Assembly: GCA_019637175.1 (NCBI GenBank)
Contig: JAHBWD010000047.1
Coordinates: forward strand, 1 to 64,000
Direction of reading: 5' to 3'
Length of the DNA stretch: 64,000 nucleotides
Source of the DNA: Labilithrix sp.
Lineage (GTDB): Bacteria; Myxococcota_A; Polyangia; Polyangiales; Polyangiaceae
Part shown: piece by piece, positions 1 to 8,676 of the stretch
Layout: each line of letters opens with the position of its first letter
How positions within the stretch are numbered: position 1 is the stretch's first letter
Position numbers and translations under genes: made by a program
The notes under the pieces: model-generated
Databases searched by the model: none
Seen by the model: only the letters and a program-made list of their open reading frames with translations
What the model was told of the DNA's origin: nothing

Positions 1-1060
1 AAGCCTCCCAGTCGATCGGCGTCGACGAAACGAAGATCTCCGCGGCCGCGGCGACGACGAACGCGATCCCGAGCAAGCGCGTCGCACGATCCCGCACGAG
101 CGACGCGAGGCCGACCACCGCGAGCCAGGCGACCGGCGTCCAGAAGAAGAAGCCTCCGCGGATCGCGAAGAGGAGCAAGAACGGGTGCGCGTGGCCGACG
201 TGAATGAGGTGCGGCCCCTGCGGTACGCCGAACGCGGAGCCGCGAAGCAGCACGCCGAGCGCGCCGCTCGCGATCACGCCGGCCGCGACGCCGGCGCCGA
301 TCGCGACGAGCCCTCGGGCGCGGAGCGCCGGCCGCTCGAGCGCGACCGCGAGAGGGATGACGGCGTAGAGGAGCGCGTGCGGTCGGTGCACGGCCCCGGC
401 GGCGAGAAGGAGCGCGATGCACGCCCACTCGCGTGAGCCTCGGCGCGACGGCGGTAGATCGCGGAGGCGCATCGCAGCCCACACGAGCCCGGCGCTGCAG
501 AACGTCTGCGACGCGTGCGAGTAGTGCGCGGCGCTCGTCGCGTAAACGAACAGCGGCGAGCCGAACGCGAGGACGAGCGCGTAGGCGCGGCTGACGCCTT
601 CGGGCGCGACGCCCTCGGCGGCCCTTGCGGAGAGGGCGATCGCGATCGCGGCGAGGACGACGCTCGTCGCGATCGTGACACCAGGGACCCAGCCGACGCA
701 GGAGGCGGCGCTCGCGCCGGCCCAGCCGAGGAAGACGGACGCGCAGAGCCGTACGACGAAGAGCGCCGGAGCCCAGAAGATCGCCGGCCCCGCGTAGAAG
801 AAATTGTCGGGCCGACCGGCGCCGCGATCGACGCCCACGCCGAACGGATCGCCGCAGAGGGCGTAGTCGTTCTCGAAGCGGAGATCGCCGTCGAACGCGA
901 TCGAGCGCGCGAAGACCCACGAGTAGTAGCCGTCGCCCGAGGGGTGAAACCCCGAGCCGTCGGCGAAGTACAGCGCGAGATACGTGACGAGCGGGAGCAG
1001 GAAGGGCGCGCGAGCGAACGCGACGCGAAAGAGCGCCGACCTTCCCCCCACGAGCGACAC
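1..1060 (-). CDS. Multi-pass membrane protein, GT-C glycosyltransferase-like (partial, C-terminus beyond base 1)
   Basis: The minus strand is open from 1060 to the window edge, giving about 353 residues with no stop. The kinase stop codon lies in the same frame just upstream. The start is GTG at 1060 or 1051, only 6-15 nt after the kinase stop, so the two genes are probably co-transcribed. The protein is mostly hydrophobic: a first membrane segment at about residues 18-33, then several Ala/Val/Leu-rich helices. The first extracytoplasmic loop holds SGDGYYSWVFARS (residues 41-53) and an aspartate-rich stretch after it. An acidic loop after TM1 is usual in GT-C enzymes of the ArnT/PMT type that use lipid-linked sugars. 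That family assignment is inference from topology; the membrane-protein call is firm. Confidence 0.75.
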   Translation of the reverse strand, partial: MSLVGGRSALFRVAFARAPFLLPLVTYLALYFADGSGFHPSGDGYYSWVFARSIAFDGDLRFENDYALCGDPFGVGVDRGAGRPDNFFYAGPAIFWAPALFVVRLCASVFLGWAGASAASCVGWVPGVTIATSVVLAAIAIALSARAAEGVAPEGVSRAYALVLAFGSPLFVYATSAAHYSHASQTFCSAGLVWAAMRLRDLPPSRRGSREWACIALLLAAGAVHRPHALLYAVIPLAVALERPALRARGLVAIGAGVAAGVIASGALGVLLRGSAFGVPQGPHLIHVGHAHPFLLLFAIRGGFFFWTPVAWLAVVGLASLVRDRATRLLGIAFVVAAAAEIFVSSTPIDWEA

Positions 1061-1066
1061 GAGCGA

Positions 1067-2794
1067 CTAGACCGCGGGGCCGCGGCTCTCCGGGACGCCG
1101 CCCGACTTCGCGTTGTTGGCTTGCGGCCCGTGCATCGTCGTCATGAGCTCTTGGATGAGATCGCGAGCTTCCGGCTTCGTCTTCAGGTGATTCAAGAGGA
1201 GCGTCGAGGTGTCGCTGAAGGCCTTCTCGAAGTTGAGGCCCTCGCGCGTGCGCGAGGCGACCTTCTCTCGCCCGGCGGCGAGATCTTCTTCGAGCGCCTC
1301 GGCGTAGCGCGCGAGCTGCGCGCGGAGCTCGTCGATCTGACGGCGCAGATCCTTGGCCTGCGCGTCTTTCACGCCGGCCTTCTGCTCGCGCTCCGAGAGC
1401 GCCTCGCGGCGCGCCTCGAGGAGCGCCGCCGCGGCGCCGGAGCGCTCGTAGATCGCGCGCAGCGTGGCGGGGTTGCCGCCCTGCTGGGTCGCCTGATCGG
1501 CCTGCGCCTTCGCCGTCGCGCCCGCGCGCTCGGCGACCTGGACGAGCTCGCGCAAGCGCGCGGCCTCCTGCTGCTCGGTCGCGACCTCGCGGAGCGCGCG
1601 CGACTCTTCGTGCGCGAGCTCTTCGACCTTGCGGCCGATCTCGGCGCGGAGCGCGCGCCCGCGGCGCTCGAGCGACTCGAGCTTGCGCGTGTGGCTCGCG
1701 ACCTCGCCCTCGAGGCGCGTCGCGCGCGACGCGAGATCCCACGCCTGCACGAGACCGGTCTGGATCTCGGGCGGCATATTGCCTGTAGGATACACGCGAC
1801 TCACCATCCGGGAGAAGAGCGCGGCGCGGTTCGCCCACTCGATGACGCCCGGCGACTGCGGCGGCGGCGGGGGAGGAGGCGCGGCGTTCTCCGGCGTCGA
1901 CTGGAGCTCGAACGGGGTCGAGGGCAGCGCGCGCTGGAGCGACTTGAGCTCTTCGTGCAGGTGGTGCGCGTCCTGATAGCGCTTGCGGCGCTCCTTCTCG
2001 AGGAGCTTCAGGACGACGACCTCCGCTTGCGGCAAGGTGTCGGGCTTGATCGCCGACGGCTTGGGCGGCGGTGCGCTGCGTTGCATCTCGAGCAGCGTGT
2101 CGCGATCGTTCGACCGGAACGGCAGCTGCCCGGTGAGCATCTCGAAGAAGAGGACGCCGAGCGCGTACAGATCGCTCGGCGGCCCGGCCTCTTCGCCGCG
2201 CGCCTGCTCGGGCGACATGTACTCGGGCGTGCCGAACACGGCGCCCTTCGGCGCGAGGCGCGGGTCCATCGCGAGGTGCGCGAGGCCGAAGTCGAGGATC
2301 TTCACGAAGTCTTTTCGACCGCCGCGCGTGGAGAGCAGGATGTTGTCGCTCTTGAGGTCGCGGTGCACGACCCCGAGGTCGTGCGCGCGTGCGAGCGCGG
2401 CGCACATCTGCTCGAGGATGTCGACGGCGCGCGCGAGCGGCATCGGGCCTTTGGCGAGCTCGCTCGAGAGCGACGTGCCGACGAGATACTCCATGACGAG
2501 ATAGAGCTCGCCTTCTTCCGTCTCGCCGATGTCGTGGATGTCGATGATGTGCGCGTGATCGACGCGGTTGGCGGCGCGCGCTTCGCGGAGCATCCACGCG
2601 CGGAGGTGCGTCTCGCCGCGGAGATCCGGGCGAATCAGCTTGAGCGCGACGACGCGGTCGATGAGCACGTGGCGCGCCCGATAGACGACGCCCATGCCGC
2701 CTTCGCCCGCCCTCGCCTCCAGCCGATACCGCCCCGCGACCACGCGTCCGAGCATCGGGTCCTGCGGCTTCGTGACGTTGCGCGACGTGTTCAC
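1067..2794 (-). CDS. Serine/threonine protein kinase with C-terminal coiled coil
   Basis: 575-residue cytoplasmic Hanks-type kinase. Kinase domain is about residues 23-290: glycine loop GEGGMG (30-35), catalytic Lys52, HRDLKSDN (145-151), DFG (168-170), and GTPEYMSPEQARG (188-200) in the activation segment. All catalytic residues are present, so it should be active. A proline run (about 305-316) links to a long charged helical region (about 350-540) with heptad-like Leu/Ala spacing, probably a coiled coil for dimerisation or partner binding. No membrane segment is visible, unlike PASTA or many other bacterial receptor kinases. The start is GTG at 2794, preceded by AAGGAG at a good distance. 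The next gene downstream on the same strand is the membrane protein at the left edge, 6 nt away. Its substrate cannot be told from sequence. Confidence 0.95.
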   Translation of the reverse strand: MNTSRNVTKPQDPMLGRVVAGRYRLEARAGEGGMGVVYRARHVLIDRVVALKLIRPDLRGETHLRAWMLREARAANRVDHAHIIDIHDIGETEEGELYLVMEYLVGTSLSSELAKGPMPLARAVDILEQMCAALARAHDLGVVHRDLKSDNILLSTRGGRKDFVKILDFGLAHLAMDPRLAPKGAVFGTPEYMSPEQARGEEAGPPSDLYALGVLFFEMLTGQLPFRSNDRDTLLEMQRSAPPPKPSAIKPDTLPQAEVVVLKLLEKERRKRYQDAHHLHEELKSLQRALPSTPFELQSTPENAAPPPPPPPQSPGVIEWANRAALFSRMVSRVYPTGNMPPEIQTGLVQAWDLASRATRLEGEVASHTRKLESLERRGRALRAEIGRKVEELAHEESRALREVATEQQEAARLRELVQVAERAGATAKAQADQATQQGGNPATLRAIYERSGAAAALLEARREALSEREQKAGVKDAQAKDLRRQIDELRAQLARYAEALEEDLAAGREKVASRTREGLNFEKAFSDTSTLLLNHLKTKPEARDLIQELMTTMHGPQANNAKSGGVPESRGPAV

Positions 2795-2922
2795 CCAGGC
2801 TCCTTGGTTGTCATTTCATGACCGCGCAGAAGCTACGGTTTTCATGAGGGTACAGCGTCCAAAGGCGGAAAGGAACCACCTCCGGGAGGCCACGCTGCAG
2901 GTAGGGCCGAGACGTCGACCGC

Positions 2923-3654
2923 TCAGAAGGAGACGCGCACGACCGGGAAGCGCACCTCGGTCGCGGCCGTCTGGACGCCGAGCATCTCGAGCTGCTTGCG
3001 CTCGGCCTGGGAGAAGATCGGCCGCACGTGCGGGACGGGGACGCCGAAGCGCACGTTTCCGTCGTACATGTTGAAGAACGACTGCGGTCCGGGGTTGCCG
3101 CCGCCGCCGCCGCTCGGAGGCGTGGGCGCAGGCGTAGGAGCGGGCTCCGGCGCAGGAGGCGGCGCGGGCGCCGGCGTCCCGCCGGGCTCGGCGCCGACGA
3201 CGGAGCTGCCGCCGGGCTTTCCCGGATCGGAGGGCGGAAGGTTCGTGATCGGTTTGTCTTCGCGCGCGCCCTCGGTCGGCATGTAACGCGTCTGATCGAG
3301 CGCGACGACGAGCGCCGGAATGATCAACGCGAGGCCGCCGGCGAGCATGTAGGCGGGCACGCGACCGTCGTCGACCGCCGACTCGACGCCGTAGCCACCG
3401 AGACCGCCGGCGACGGCGCCGCCCGCGGCGCCGAGGAGGTAGGCCGTGCCCGAACGAACGCCGAAGAGCGCTTCGGTGAAGACCACGAGCTCGGCGCCGA
3501 GGAGCGCGCCGCCGACGATCCCCTTGCCGTCGGGCGCGACCTCTTCCGCCCGCGCGCTGCGCGGCGTCGCGAGGATCGTGCTCGCCGCGAGGGCTGCGAG
3601 GGCCAGGGCTCCTGCGCGGGTGCGGCGCGTACGTGTGTCGTTCGTCTCGAGCAT
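2923..3654 (-). CDS. Secreted or membrane-anchored protein with Pro/Ala linker, unknown function
   Basis: 243 residues. The N-terminus is a signal peptide (RRTR, a hydrophobic core at about 15-30, then a likely cleavage site after ARA at 34-36). Two glycine/alanine-rich hydrophobic segments follow (about 45-90 and 100-118) and may be membrane helices. Next comes a flexible Pro/Ala/Gly linker (about 130-190), then a folded C-terminal piece starting FFNMYDGNVRFG. GAGAGGATCTTC lies just before the ATG. It is transcribed toward the kinase gene with a 128-nt gap. I do not recognise the family; the C-terminal part looks like a small beta-rich domain. Glycine-zipper helices are another reading of the N-terminal half. 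Confidence 0.75.
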   Translation of the reverse strand: MLETNDTRTRRTRAGALALAALAASTILATPRSARAEEVAPDGKGIVGGALLGAELVVFTEALFGVRSGTAYLLGAAGGAVAGGLGGYGVESAVDDGRVPAYMLAGGLALIIPALVVALDQTRYMPTEGAREDKPITNLPPSDPGKPGGSSVVGAEPGGTPAPAPPPAPEPAPTPAPTPPSGGGGGNPGPQSFFNMYDGNVRFGVPVPHVRPIFSQAERKQLEMLGVQTAATEVRFPVVRVSF

Positions 3655-3768
3655 GAAGATCCTCTCGTTCGTGGCCGCACGCTATCATGACGTTCACCTC
3701 GGCCGGAAGACGCCCTTGCGCGGAGGCTCGCGGGCGCCGCTCTTCCGTGTAGATTCAACGCGTTCGCG

Positions 3769-4800
3769 ATGCCTCGAACGGCCCTCGATCCCATCGCTCC
3801 GGTGGCCCTTCGCGGCGCATCCGTCGCGATCCTCCTCGTCCTCCTGGCTGCGCTGGTCGGCGCCGCCGTCCGCATTCTCCCGTGGGTCCTCGATCCGTCG
3901 ATCCCCTGGGCCACGCTCTGGCCTTTCACGAAGAGCCTCGCGTCGGTGGCGATCGAGGCGGCGATCCTCACCGGGTGGCCCGTCGGTTGGGCGCTCGCCG
4001 CGGCGCGCCTCGTCGAGCGCGGCGAGGCGCGCGTCCTCGCGTCGATCGGCGAGCCGCCGCTGCGCACCGTGGCGAGGCTCGGTCCGCAGGCCGCGCTCTT
4101 CGTGGTCATGCTCGCGGCGACGTCCGTCGCGCTCGGCCGTGACGCCGCGGCGCCGGGGCGCATCGTCGGCGCTCTGCTCGCCGAGGGCCGCGCCGCGTGC
4201 GCCCGCGCGCCCGCGCGCGACGAGTCTGCGCCGGCGACGCACGCGGTGCCGTTCGTCGCCGCGACTTGGCTCTGCACGTCGAGCCCGAGGCTCGTCGGTC
4301 GATCCCCGCTCGGAGGCGTCGTCTTCACTGCGTCGGACGCGCGGGTGAGCGACGATCTGCGGCGCATCGATCTCGACGACGCGCGCATGACCCTGCCGGG
4401 CGGCGGCGGGGGAGGGCAGGTCGCGCGCATCCACGTGACGACGATGACCCTGCGAGGCCTCGCGCCGTGGGCGCAGGCCTCGTCGATCCCTCCTTCGGTC
4501 CGCGCGCTCGTCGTCACCACGTCGGGCCTCGTCGCGTCGGCCGCGACCGTCCTCGCGCTCTTGAAGCTCCGCCGCAGGCGCATCGGCAGCATCGTCGCCG
4601 TCGCGATCGGCGCCGCCGGGCCCCTCGCGGCGCTCGGCGCGCTCCGCGCCATCGAGCTCCGCGCGCCCGACGGAGCGGCGGCTGCCGGCGCGTGGCTCTT
4701 CGTGCTCGTGCTCGTTCCGATCGCCGCGATCGCAGCCGTCGCGGGAGCCTCGGCCCTCGCCGCGCTCTTGCCGGGCCCGCGCGGGACTGGTACCAAGTAG
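3769..4800 (+). CDS. LptF/LptG-like membrane permease (divergent)
   Basis: 343 residues with three hydrophobic helices at the N-terminus (about 18-42, 58-80, 103-123), a roughly 120-residue soluble region, and three helices at the C-terminus (about 245-268, 276-298, 308-335). This 3 + soluble + 3 plan is that of the YjgP/YjgQ (LptF/LptG) permeases of lipopolysaccharide export. After helix 2 the sequence ERGEARVLASIGEPPLRTVA resembles the family's cytoplasmic coupling segment that contacts the LptB ATPase. No lptB, lptC or lptA lies beside it. The assignment rests on topology and this short stretch, so it is tentative. It is followed after 15 nt by tatA and may share its transcript. Confidence 0.55.
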   Translation: MPRTALDPIAPVALRGASVAILLVLLAALVGAAVRILPWVLDPSIPWATLWPFTKSLASVAIEAAILTGWPVGWALAAARLVERGEARVLASIGEPPLRTVARLGPQAALFVVMLAATSVALGRDAAAPGRIVGALLAEGRAACARAPARDESAPATHAVPFVAATWLCTSSPRLVGRSPLGGVVFTASDARVSDDLRRIDLDDARMTLPGGGGGGQVARIHVTTMTLRGLAPWAQASSIPPSVRALVVTTSGLVASAATVLALLKLRRRRIGSIVAVAIGAAGPLAALGALRAIELRAPDGAAAAGAWLFVLVLVPIAAIAAVAGASALAALLPGPRGTGTK

Positions 4801-4815
4801 GGAGGAGGCCACCCC

Positions 4816-5055
4816 ATGGGGAGCATCGGAGCGCCCGAGCTCATCGTCATCGCGCTGATCGCGCTCCTGCTCTTCGGCGCAGGGCGAATCGCGGACATCG
4901 GCAAGGGCCTCGGTCAGGGCATCAAGAACTTCAAGCAGGGCCTGAAAGAGGCCGGCGACGAAGACGAAGACGAGAAGCCCGCGAAGGCCGAGAAGTCGGA
5001 GAAGGCCGAGAAGAAGAAGGAAGCGAAGAAGGAAGAGGCGGCCGAAGAGGCCTGA
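4816..5055 (+). CDS. tatA: Twin-arginine translocase subunit TatA
   Basis: 79 residues with the usual TatA build: a very short periplasmic start, one membrane helix (APELIVIALIALLLFGAGRI, about 6-25), an amphipathic helix (DIGKGLGQGIKNFKQGLKEA, 27-46) with the conserved FKQGLK, then a highly charged Glu/Lys tail. TatA oligomers form the pore of the Sec-independent export path for folded, often cofactor-bearing proteins. GGAGGAGG sits just ahead of the ATG. No tatB or tatC is adjacent, which is common in this phylum where tat genes are scattered. Confidence 0.95.
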   Translation: MGSIGAPELIVIALIALLLFGAGRIADIGKGLGQGIKNFKQGLKEAGDEDEDEKPAKAEKSEKAEKKKEAKKEEAAEEA

Positions 5056-5104
5056 GCCGCTCCTCGTTCGTCCTCGTCTCTCGCGGCAGCGCGCGCCCCG
5101 CGCG

Positions 5105-6445
5105 TCAAGACGCCTTGGGGTCGGCGACGCGTCCGATGAACAGGACGCGCCCGCGCTTGGCGTCGTAGATGAAGAAGAGGAACGGGCGATCGGCCTTGAA
5201 CTCGACGATCGGGCCCATGGGGAGGCTCGTCGTGTGCATCACGATGCCGGTCGCGGCGGTGGCCTCGGTCCCGTTCTCGTCGACCGCCACGTACGTCTGG
5301 TGCGCGACCTGGCTGATCTGGAGCCGCTCGCCGGCGGCGGGCTCGGCGATGCCGCCGAAGTCGGCCTTGTTCGAGAACGGGATCTTCATCCCGAGCTCTT
5401 GCAGCGGCGCGTTCATCGAGCCGCCCGACTTGAACGTGAACTTCGGCAGCGTGATCGCGACGCGCTGCGGTGCGAGCGCGCGCGTCCACGAATCGAAGAC
5501 GTCGGGCGCGAGGGCGTCTTCGAGCTTCGTGAGCCCGTTGGGATCGTCGGGCAGCGCGACGAGCATCGCGACGTCGGAGTTGTCGTAGCGCATCTCGAGG
5601 AGCTTCACGCCGCTCGCTTGTCCGAAGCGATGCGACTCGGTCGCGTGCATCATCGGCGTCGTGACGCTCTTTCCTCCCTGCGCGCGGAAGGTCTCGTCTT
5701 TGGTGGCGTTCTTGGAGAACGGCGACGTCCAGCGGCCCTTGAAGTAGATCGCGTTCGTGACGATGAGCCGCGTCGCGGCGTCGACGCTGCCGCTCGGGAG
5801 GAGATCGACGATCTTGTTCGACGTCTTCTCCGCGACCCACGCGTTGACGGCCTTGCGCGCGGGATCAGGCGCGCGCGCGAAGTCGACGCGCGCGACGGGA
5901 TCGCCGCCGAGCGCGCCCTCGGCGAGCTTGACGAAGTCGTCCTTCAGCGCGAGCCCCTTGTCGGTCCACACCCGATCGGCGACGACGAGCTCCGCTTTGC
6001 CCTTGGCTTCCTGCCAAGCCAGCCCTTCGGCCTTCGCGAGAGCGGCGGTCTTCGTCGCGTCGGGCAGCTCGAGCGAGGCCGCCATCTCTCGCGCGGTCTC
6101 GCCGCGCGCGCCGAGGTAGGCGAGGCCGAGGGCGCGGCGCAGGCTCGTGCCCGAGAGCATCACGTTGGGCGAACCCTTTCGCGCCTTGCGGAACAGGTTC
6201 ATCGAGAGCGCGTTCGCGGCGCGCACGTCGGCCTGCGCGTCGGTGGGCCCGGTCACGCTCCCCTGCGCAACGTCGGTCGCCGGGGTCTCCGCGGGGGGCG
6301 GCGCGCCCTTCGCCGTGTCGCCCTTCGACGGAGCAGGATCGGACGGCGCGCTGGGCGGCACGGCGGGGAGCGGCGGCGAGGTGGACTCTCCGGCGCAAGA
6401 GACCGCGCGGATCGCAGCAACGAACGTGAGCAACGCGAGGCGCAT
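5105..6445 (-). CDS. Serpin-family protease inhibitor, predicted lipoprotein
   Basis: 446 residues. The N-terminal signal ends at AVSC (a usable lipobox), followed by a Pro/Ala/Ser linker to about residue 75, then a full-length serpin fold of about 370 residues. The family strings NVMLSGTSLRRAL, TNAIYFKGRW, and the C-terminal DRPFLFFIYD...VLFIGRV are present. The reactive-loop hinge GTEATAATG (392-400) has the small residues needed for loop insertion, so an inhibitory, suicide-substrate mechanism is likely. By alignment to antitrypsin spacing the scissile bond falls near Thr406-Ser407; that position is inference. Inhibitors at the cell surface of a predatory or protease-secreting bacterium could protect it from its own enzymes or from prey enzymes. 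It converges on tatA with a 49-nt gap. Confidence 0.93.
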   Translation of the reverse strand: MRLALLTFVAAIRAVSCAGESTSPPLPAVPPSAPSDPAPSKGDTAKGAPPPAETPATDVAQGSVTGPTDAQADVRAANALSMNLFRKARKGSPNVMLSGTSLRRALGLAYLGARGETAREMAASLELPDATKTAALAKAEGLAWQEAKGKAELVVADRVWTDKGLALKDDFVKLAEGALGGDPVARVDFARAPDPARKAVNAWVAEKTSNKIVDLLPSGSVDAATRLIVTNAIYFKGRWTSPFSKNATKDETFRAQGGKSVTTPMMHATESHRFGQASGVKLLEMRYDNSDVAMLVALPDDPNGLTKLEDALAPDVFDSWTRALAPQRVAITLPKFTFKSGGSMNAPLQELGMKIPFSNKADFGGIAEPAAGERLQISQVAHQTYVAVDENGTEATAATGIVMHTTSLPMGPIVEFKADRPFLFFIYDAKRGRVLFIGRVADPKAS

Positions 6446-6708
6446 GCCGTCTTGTGGGCCCCCACGCCCTCGCCGTCAAGCGCGGCCTCCGCCGCTTCGC
6501 CGTGCGGGCGCGGCGTCATGCGCCACCGCGCTCCATGCGCTCTACGCGCGCGGCGCGCGACTCGATCGCGGATCATCGACGAACCCTGGGCGTGCGCGCG
6601 CCGCGGCGCTGCGGCGGCCTCGACTCCGACGTCGCGCGGGCGCGGCGGGCCGTGACGCGACCGTCGGAAGGTCTCGCGTCGGAGAAGCAGCGTGAGTAGG
6701 CTGAGGCC

Positions 6709-7914
6709 GTGTCCACGTCCTTCGCTCGCCGCCTCGAGGCAGTTCAGCCCAGCGTCACGCTCGCGATGAACGCGCGTGCGGCGGAGCTCCGCGCCAAGGG
6801 GATTGACGTCTATGCGTTCGGTGTCGGCGAGCCCGACTTCGAGCCGCCGGCGTTCGTCATCGAGGCCGCGAGGAAGGCGCTCGACGGCGGCGTCTCGAAG
6901 TACACGGCGGTCACCGGCATCCCTGCGCTCAAGCAGGCCGTCTGCGCCCGCAGCGCCGCCATGCGCGGCTTCAGCCCGACGCCGGCGCAGGTCACGGTGA
7001 CCTGCGGCGCCAAGCATGCGCTCTTCAACCTCGCGCTCGCGCTCTACGAGCCGGGCGACGAGGTCGTGATCCCCGCGCCTTACTGGGTGAGCTACCCGGA
7101 GCAGGTCAAGATGTGCGGCGCCACGCCGATCGCGGTGCCGACGACGGAAGAGGCGGGCTTCAAGATGACGCCCGAAGCGTTCGCGAAGGCGCTCTCGCCG
7201 AAGACGAAGGCGGTGATCCTCTGCACGCCGTCGAACCCCACGGGCTCGGCGTACGCCGAGGCCGAGCTCCGCGCGCTGCTCGAGGTCTGGAAGAAGAGCG
7301 ACGCGTGGCTCATCGTCGACGAGATCTACGCCGATCTCGTCTACGACGGCTTCGCGCACGTCTCGGCGGCGAAGATCGCGAGCGACGCGCTCGATCGCAT
7401 CGTGATCGTCGACGGCGTCTCGAAGAGCTACGCGATGACCGGGTGGCGCATCGGCTGGAGCATCGCGCCGGCGCCGCTCGCGAAGGCGCTCGACACGGTG
7501 CAAGGCCAGAGCACCACGAACGCGACCGCGATCGCGCAGCACGCCGCGGTCGCGGCGCTCACCGGCCCGCAAGACGAGGTCGCGAAGATGCGCGCGATGT
7601 TCGAGAAGCGTCGCGGCGTGATGGTCGAGGGCCTGCGCTCGATCCCGGGCGTTCGCTGCCGCATGCCGGAGGGCGCGTTCTACGCGTTCGCCGACTGCCG
7701 CTCGCTCTACGGCATCGAGTACAAGGGCAAGCCGATCGCGAACGACGAGGACGTCGCGTTCTTCCTCCTCGAGCACGCTCATGTCGCCGCCGTCCCGGGC
7801 GGCGCGTTCGGCGCGCCGGGCTACGTGCGATTCAGCTACGCCACGAGCGAGGAGCGCATCCGCGGCGGCATCGACGCGATCCGCCGCGCCGTCGAGAGCG
7901 CGAAGCGCCTGTGA
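6709..7914 (+). CDS. Class I pyridoxal-phosphate aminotransferase (aspartate aminotransferase type)
   Basis: 401 residues, the usual length for the AspB/prephenate-aminotransferase branch. Substrate-end residues: VGEPDFEPP (39-47). Cofactor residues: the SNPTG turn with Asn176, Asp204 in VDEIYADL, Lys239 in GVSKSYAMTGWRIGW as the internal aldimine lysine, and an Arg in GYVRFSYA near 375 for the substrate carboxylate. It transfers amino groups between aspartate (or prephenate) and 2-oxoglutarate; exact specificity cannot be fixed from sequence. The start is GTG at 6709. rpiB follows after 16 nt and is probably on the same transcript. Confidence 0.93.
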   Translation: MSTSFARRLEAVQPSVTLAMNARAAELRAKGIDVYAFGVGEPDFEPPAFVIEAARKALDGGVSKYTAVTGIPALKQAVCARSAAMRGFSPTPAQVTVTCGAKHALFNLALALYEPGDEVVIPAPYWVSYPEQVKMCGATPIAVPTTEEAGFKMTPEAFAKALSPKTKAVILCTPSNPTGSAYAEAELRALLEVWKKSDAWLIVDEIYADLVYDGFAHVSAAKIASDALDRIVIVDGVSKSYAMTGWRIGWSIAPAPLAKALDTVQGQSTTNATAIAQHAAVAALTGPQDEVAKMRAMFEKRRGVMVEGLRSIPGVRCRMPEGAFYAFADCRSLYGIEYKGKPIANDEDVAFFLLEHAHVAAVPGGAFGAPGYVRFSYATSEERIRGGIDAIRRAVESAKRL

Positions 7915-7930
7915 TAAGTCGGAGGGCGCG

Positions 7931-8380
7931 ATGCGCGTCTTCCTCGGCTCCGATCACGCGGGCTTCGATCTGAAGGCGAAGGTCGCCGAGCGCCTTCGCG
8001 CGCTCGGGCACGAGCCCGTCGACTGCGGGCCGTCGACCTTCGATCCCGACGACGACTACCCGGCGTTCTGCTTCGCCGCGGCCGAGGGCGCCGTGCGCGA
8101 GCCGGGCGCGCTGGCGATCGTCTTCGGCGGATCGGGTAACGGCGAGGCGATCGCGGCGAACAAGGTGCGCGGGGCGCGGTGCGCGCTCGTCTACAGCGAC
8201 GAGACGGCGCGTCTCGCGCGCGAGCACAACGACGCGAACGTGATGTCGCTCGGCGCGCGCATGATGACGGAAGAGGAAGCGCTGCGGTTCGTGGAGATCT
8301 TCGTCTCGACGCCGTTCAGCGGCCCGGCGCGCCACGTCAGGCGGATCGCGCAGCTCGCGGCGTACGAGCGCGCGAGGTGA
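7931..8380 (+). CDS. rpiB: Ribose-5-phosphate isomerase B, mycobacterial (Glu-base) type
   Basis: 149 residues starting MRVFLGSDHAGFDLK. It interconverts ribose-5-phosphate and ribulose-5-phosphate in the non-oxidative pentose phosphate path. The phosphate/active-site loop reads FGGSGNGEAIAANK (65-78). Enterobacterial RpiB has a catalytic cysteine in GTGIGMSIAANK; here that Cys is absent and Glu72 occupies the place known as the base in the Mycobacterium tuberculosis enzyme. REHND (98-102) and an Arg-rich C-terminus match the family. An upstream in-frame ATG at 7781 lies inside the aminotransferase gene and is rejected; ATG 7931 has GGAGGG just ahead of it. Confidence 0.95.
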   Translation: MRVFLGSDHAGFDLKAKVAERLRALGHEPVDCGPSTFDPDDDYPAFCFAAAEGAVREPGALAIVFGGSGNGEAIAANKVRGARCALVYSDETARLAREHNDANVMSLGARMMTEEEALRFVEIFVSTPFSGPARHVRRIAQLAAYERAR

Positions 8381-8385
8381 GGCGT

Positions 8386-8407
8386 CGTCCGTCTGTCATG
8401 ACGGACG
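8386..8407 (+). terminator. Stem-loop after rpiB
   Basis: Perfect 8-bp inverted repeat CGTCCGTC / GACGGACG with a six-base loop, beginning 6 nt after the rpiB stop. There is no T-run, so it may stabilise the 3' end rather than act as a classic intrinsic terminator. Confidence 0.4.
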
Positions 8408-8676
8408 GATCGACTGTCTTGACGGCGACCCCTCTGACAACGCTGTCATGCCCTCGCGAGGCACCGTGAGTCATTTGCCACACGGCGCGCGTCGAGATCG
8501 CACGAAGCTACTTCTCTCCGAGGTTTTTCGTGTAGCCTCCCCAGGCGCTGGAACAAAAGCCAGGGTGCGACGAATTCGTTGATTCTTATGTGAACGAGTC
8601 CGTCAATCGTGAGTTCGGGGCGCTGTCCGGCTTCTCGTGAGCCAAGCGTCGTTGGGGAAAAAAAGGAGAGCTTTTC
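8408..8676. other. Intergenic leader of the cysteine-rich lipoprotein array
   Basis: No gene is supported here. The stretch 8515-8620 is clearly richer in A/T than its surroundings and is the likely promoter zone. One weak candidate is TTGATT (8579-8584), 17 nt, GTCAAT (8602-8607); it is a poor match and only a suggestion. From about 8630 the leader (GAGCCAAGC, TTGGGGAA, AAGGAGAGCTTTTC) is nearly repeated ahead of the third paralogue at about 11395-11438, so the duplicated unit included the ribosome-binding leader. Confidence 0.4.

Noticed and set aside
515..2821. 768-residue plus-strand open frame opposite the kinase
   Set aside because: Arg/Glu/Ala-rich mirror of the minus-strand kinase caused by high GC3; no domain likeness.
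8396..8469. Tiny frame after rpiB
   Set aside because: 23 residues, inside a stem-loop region, no ribosome-binding site.
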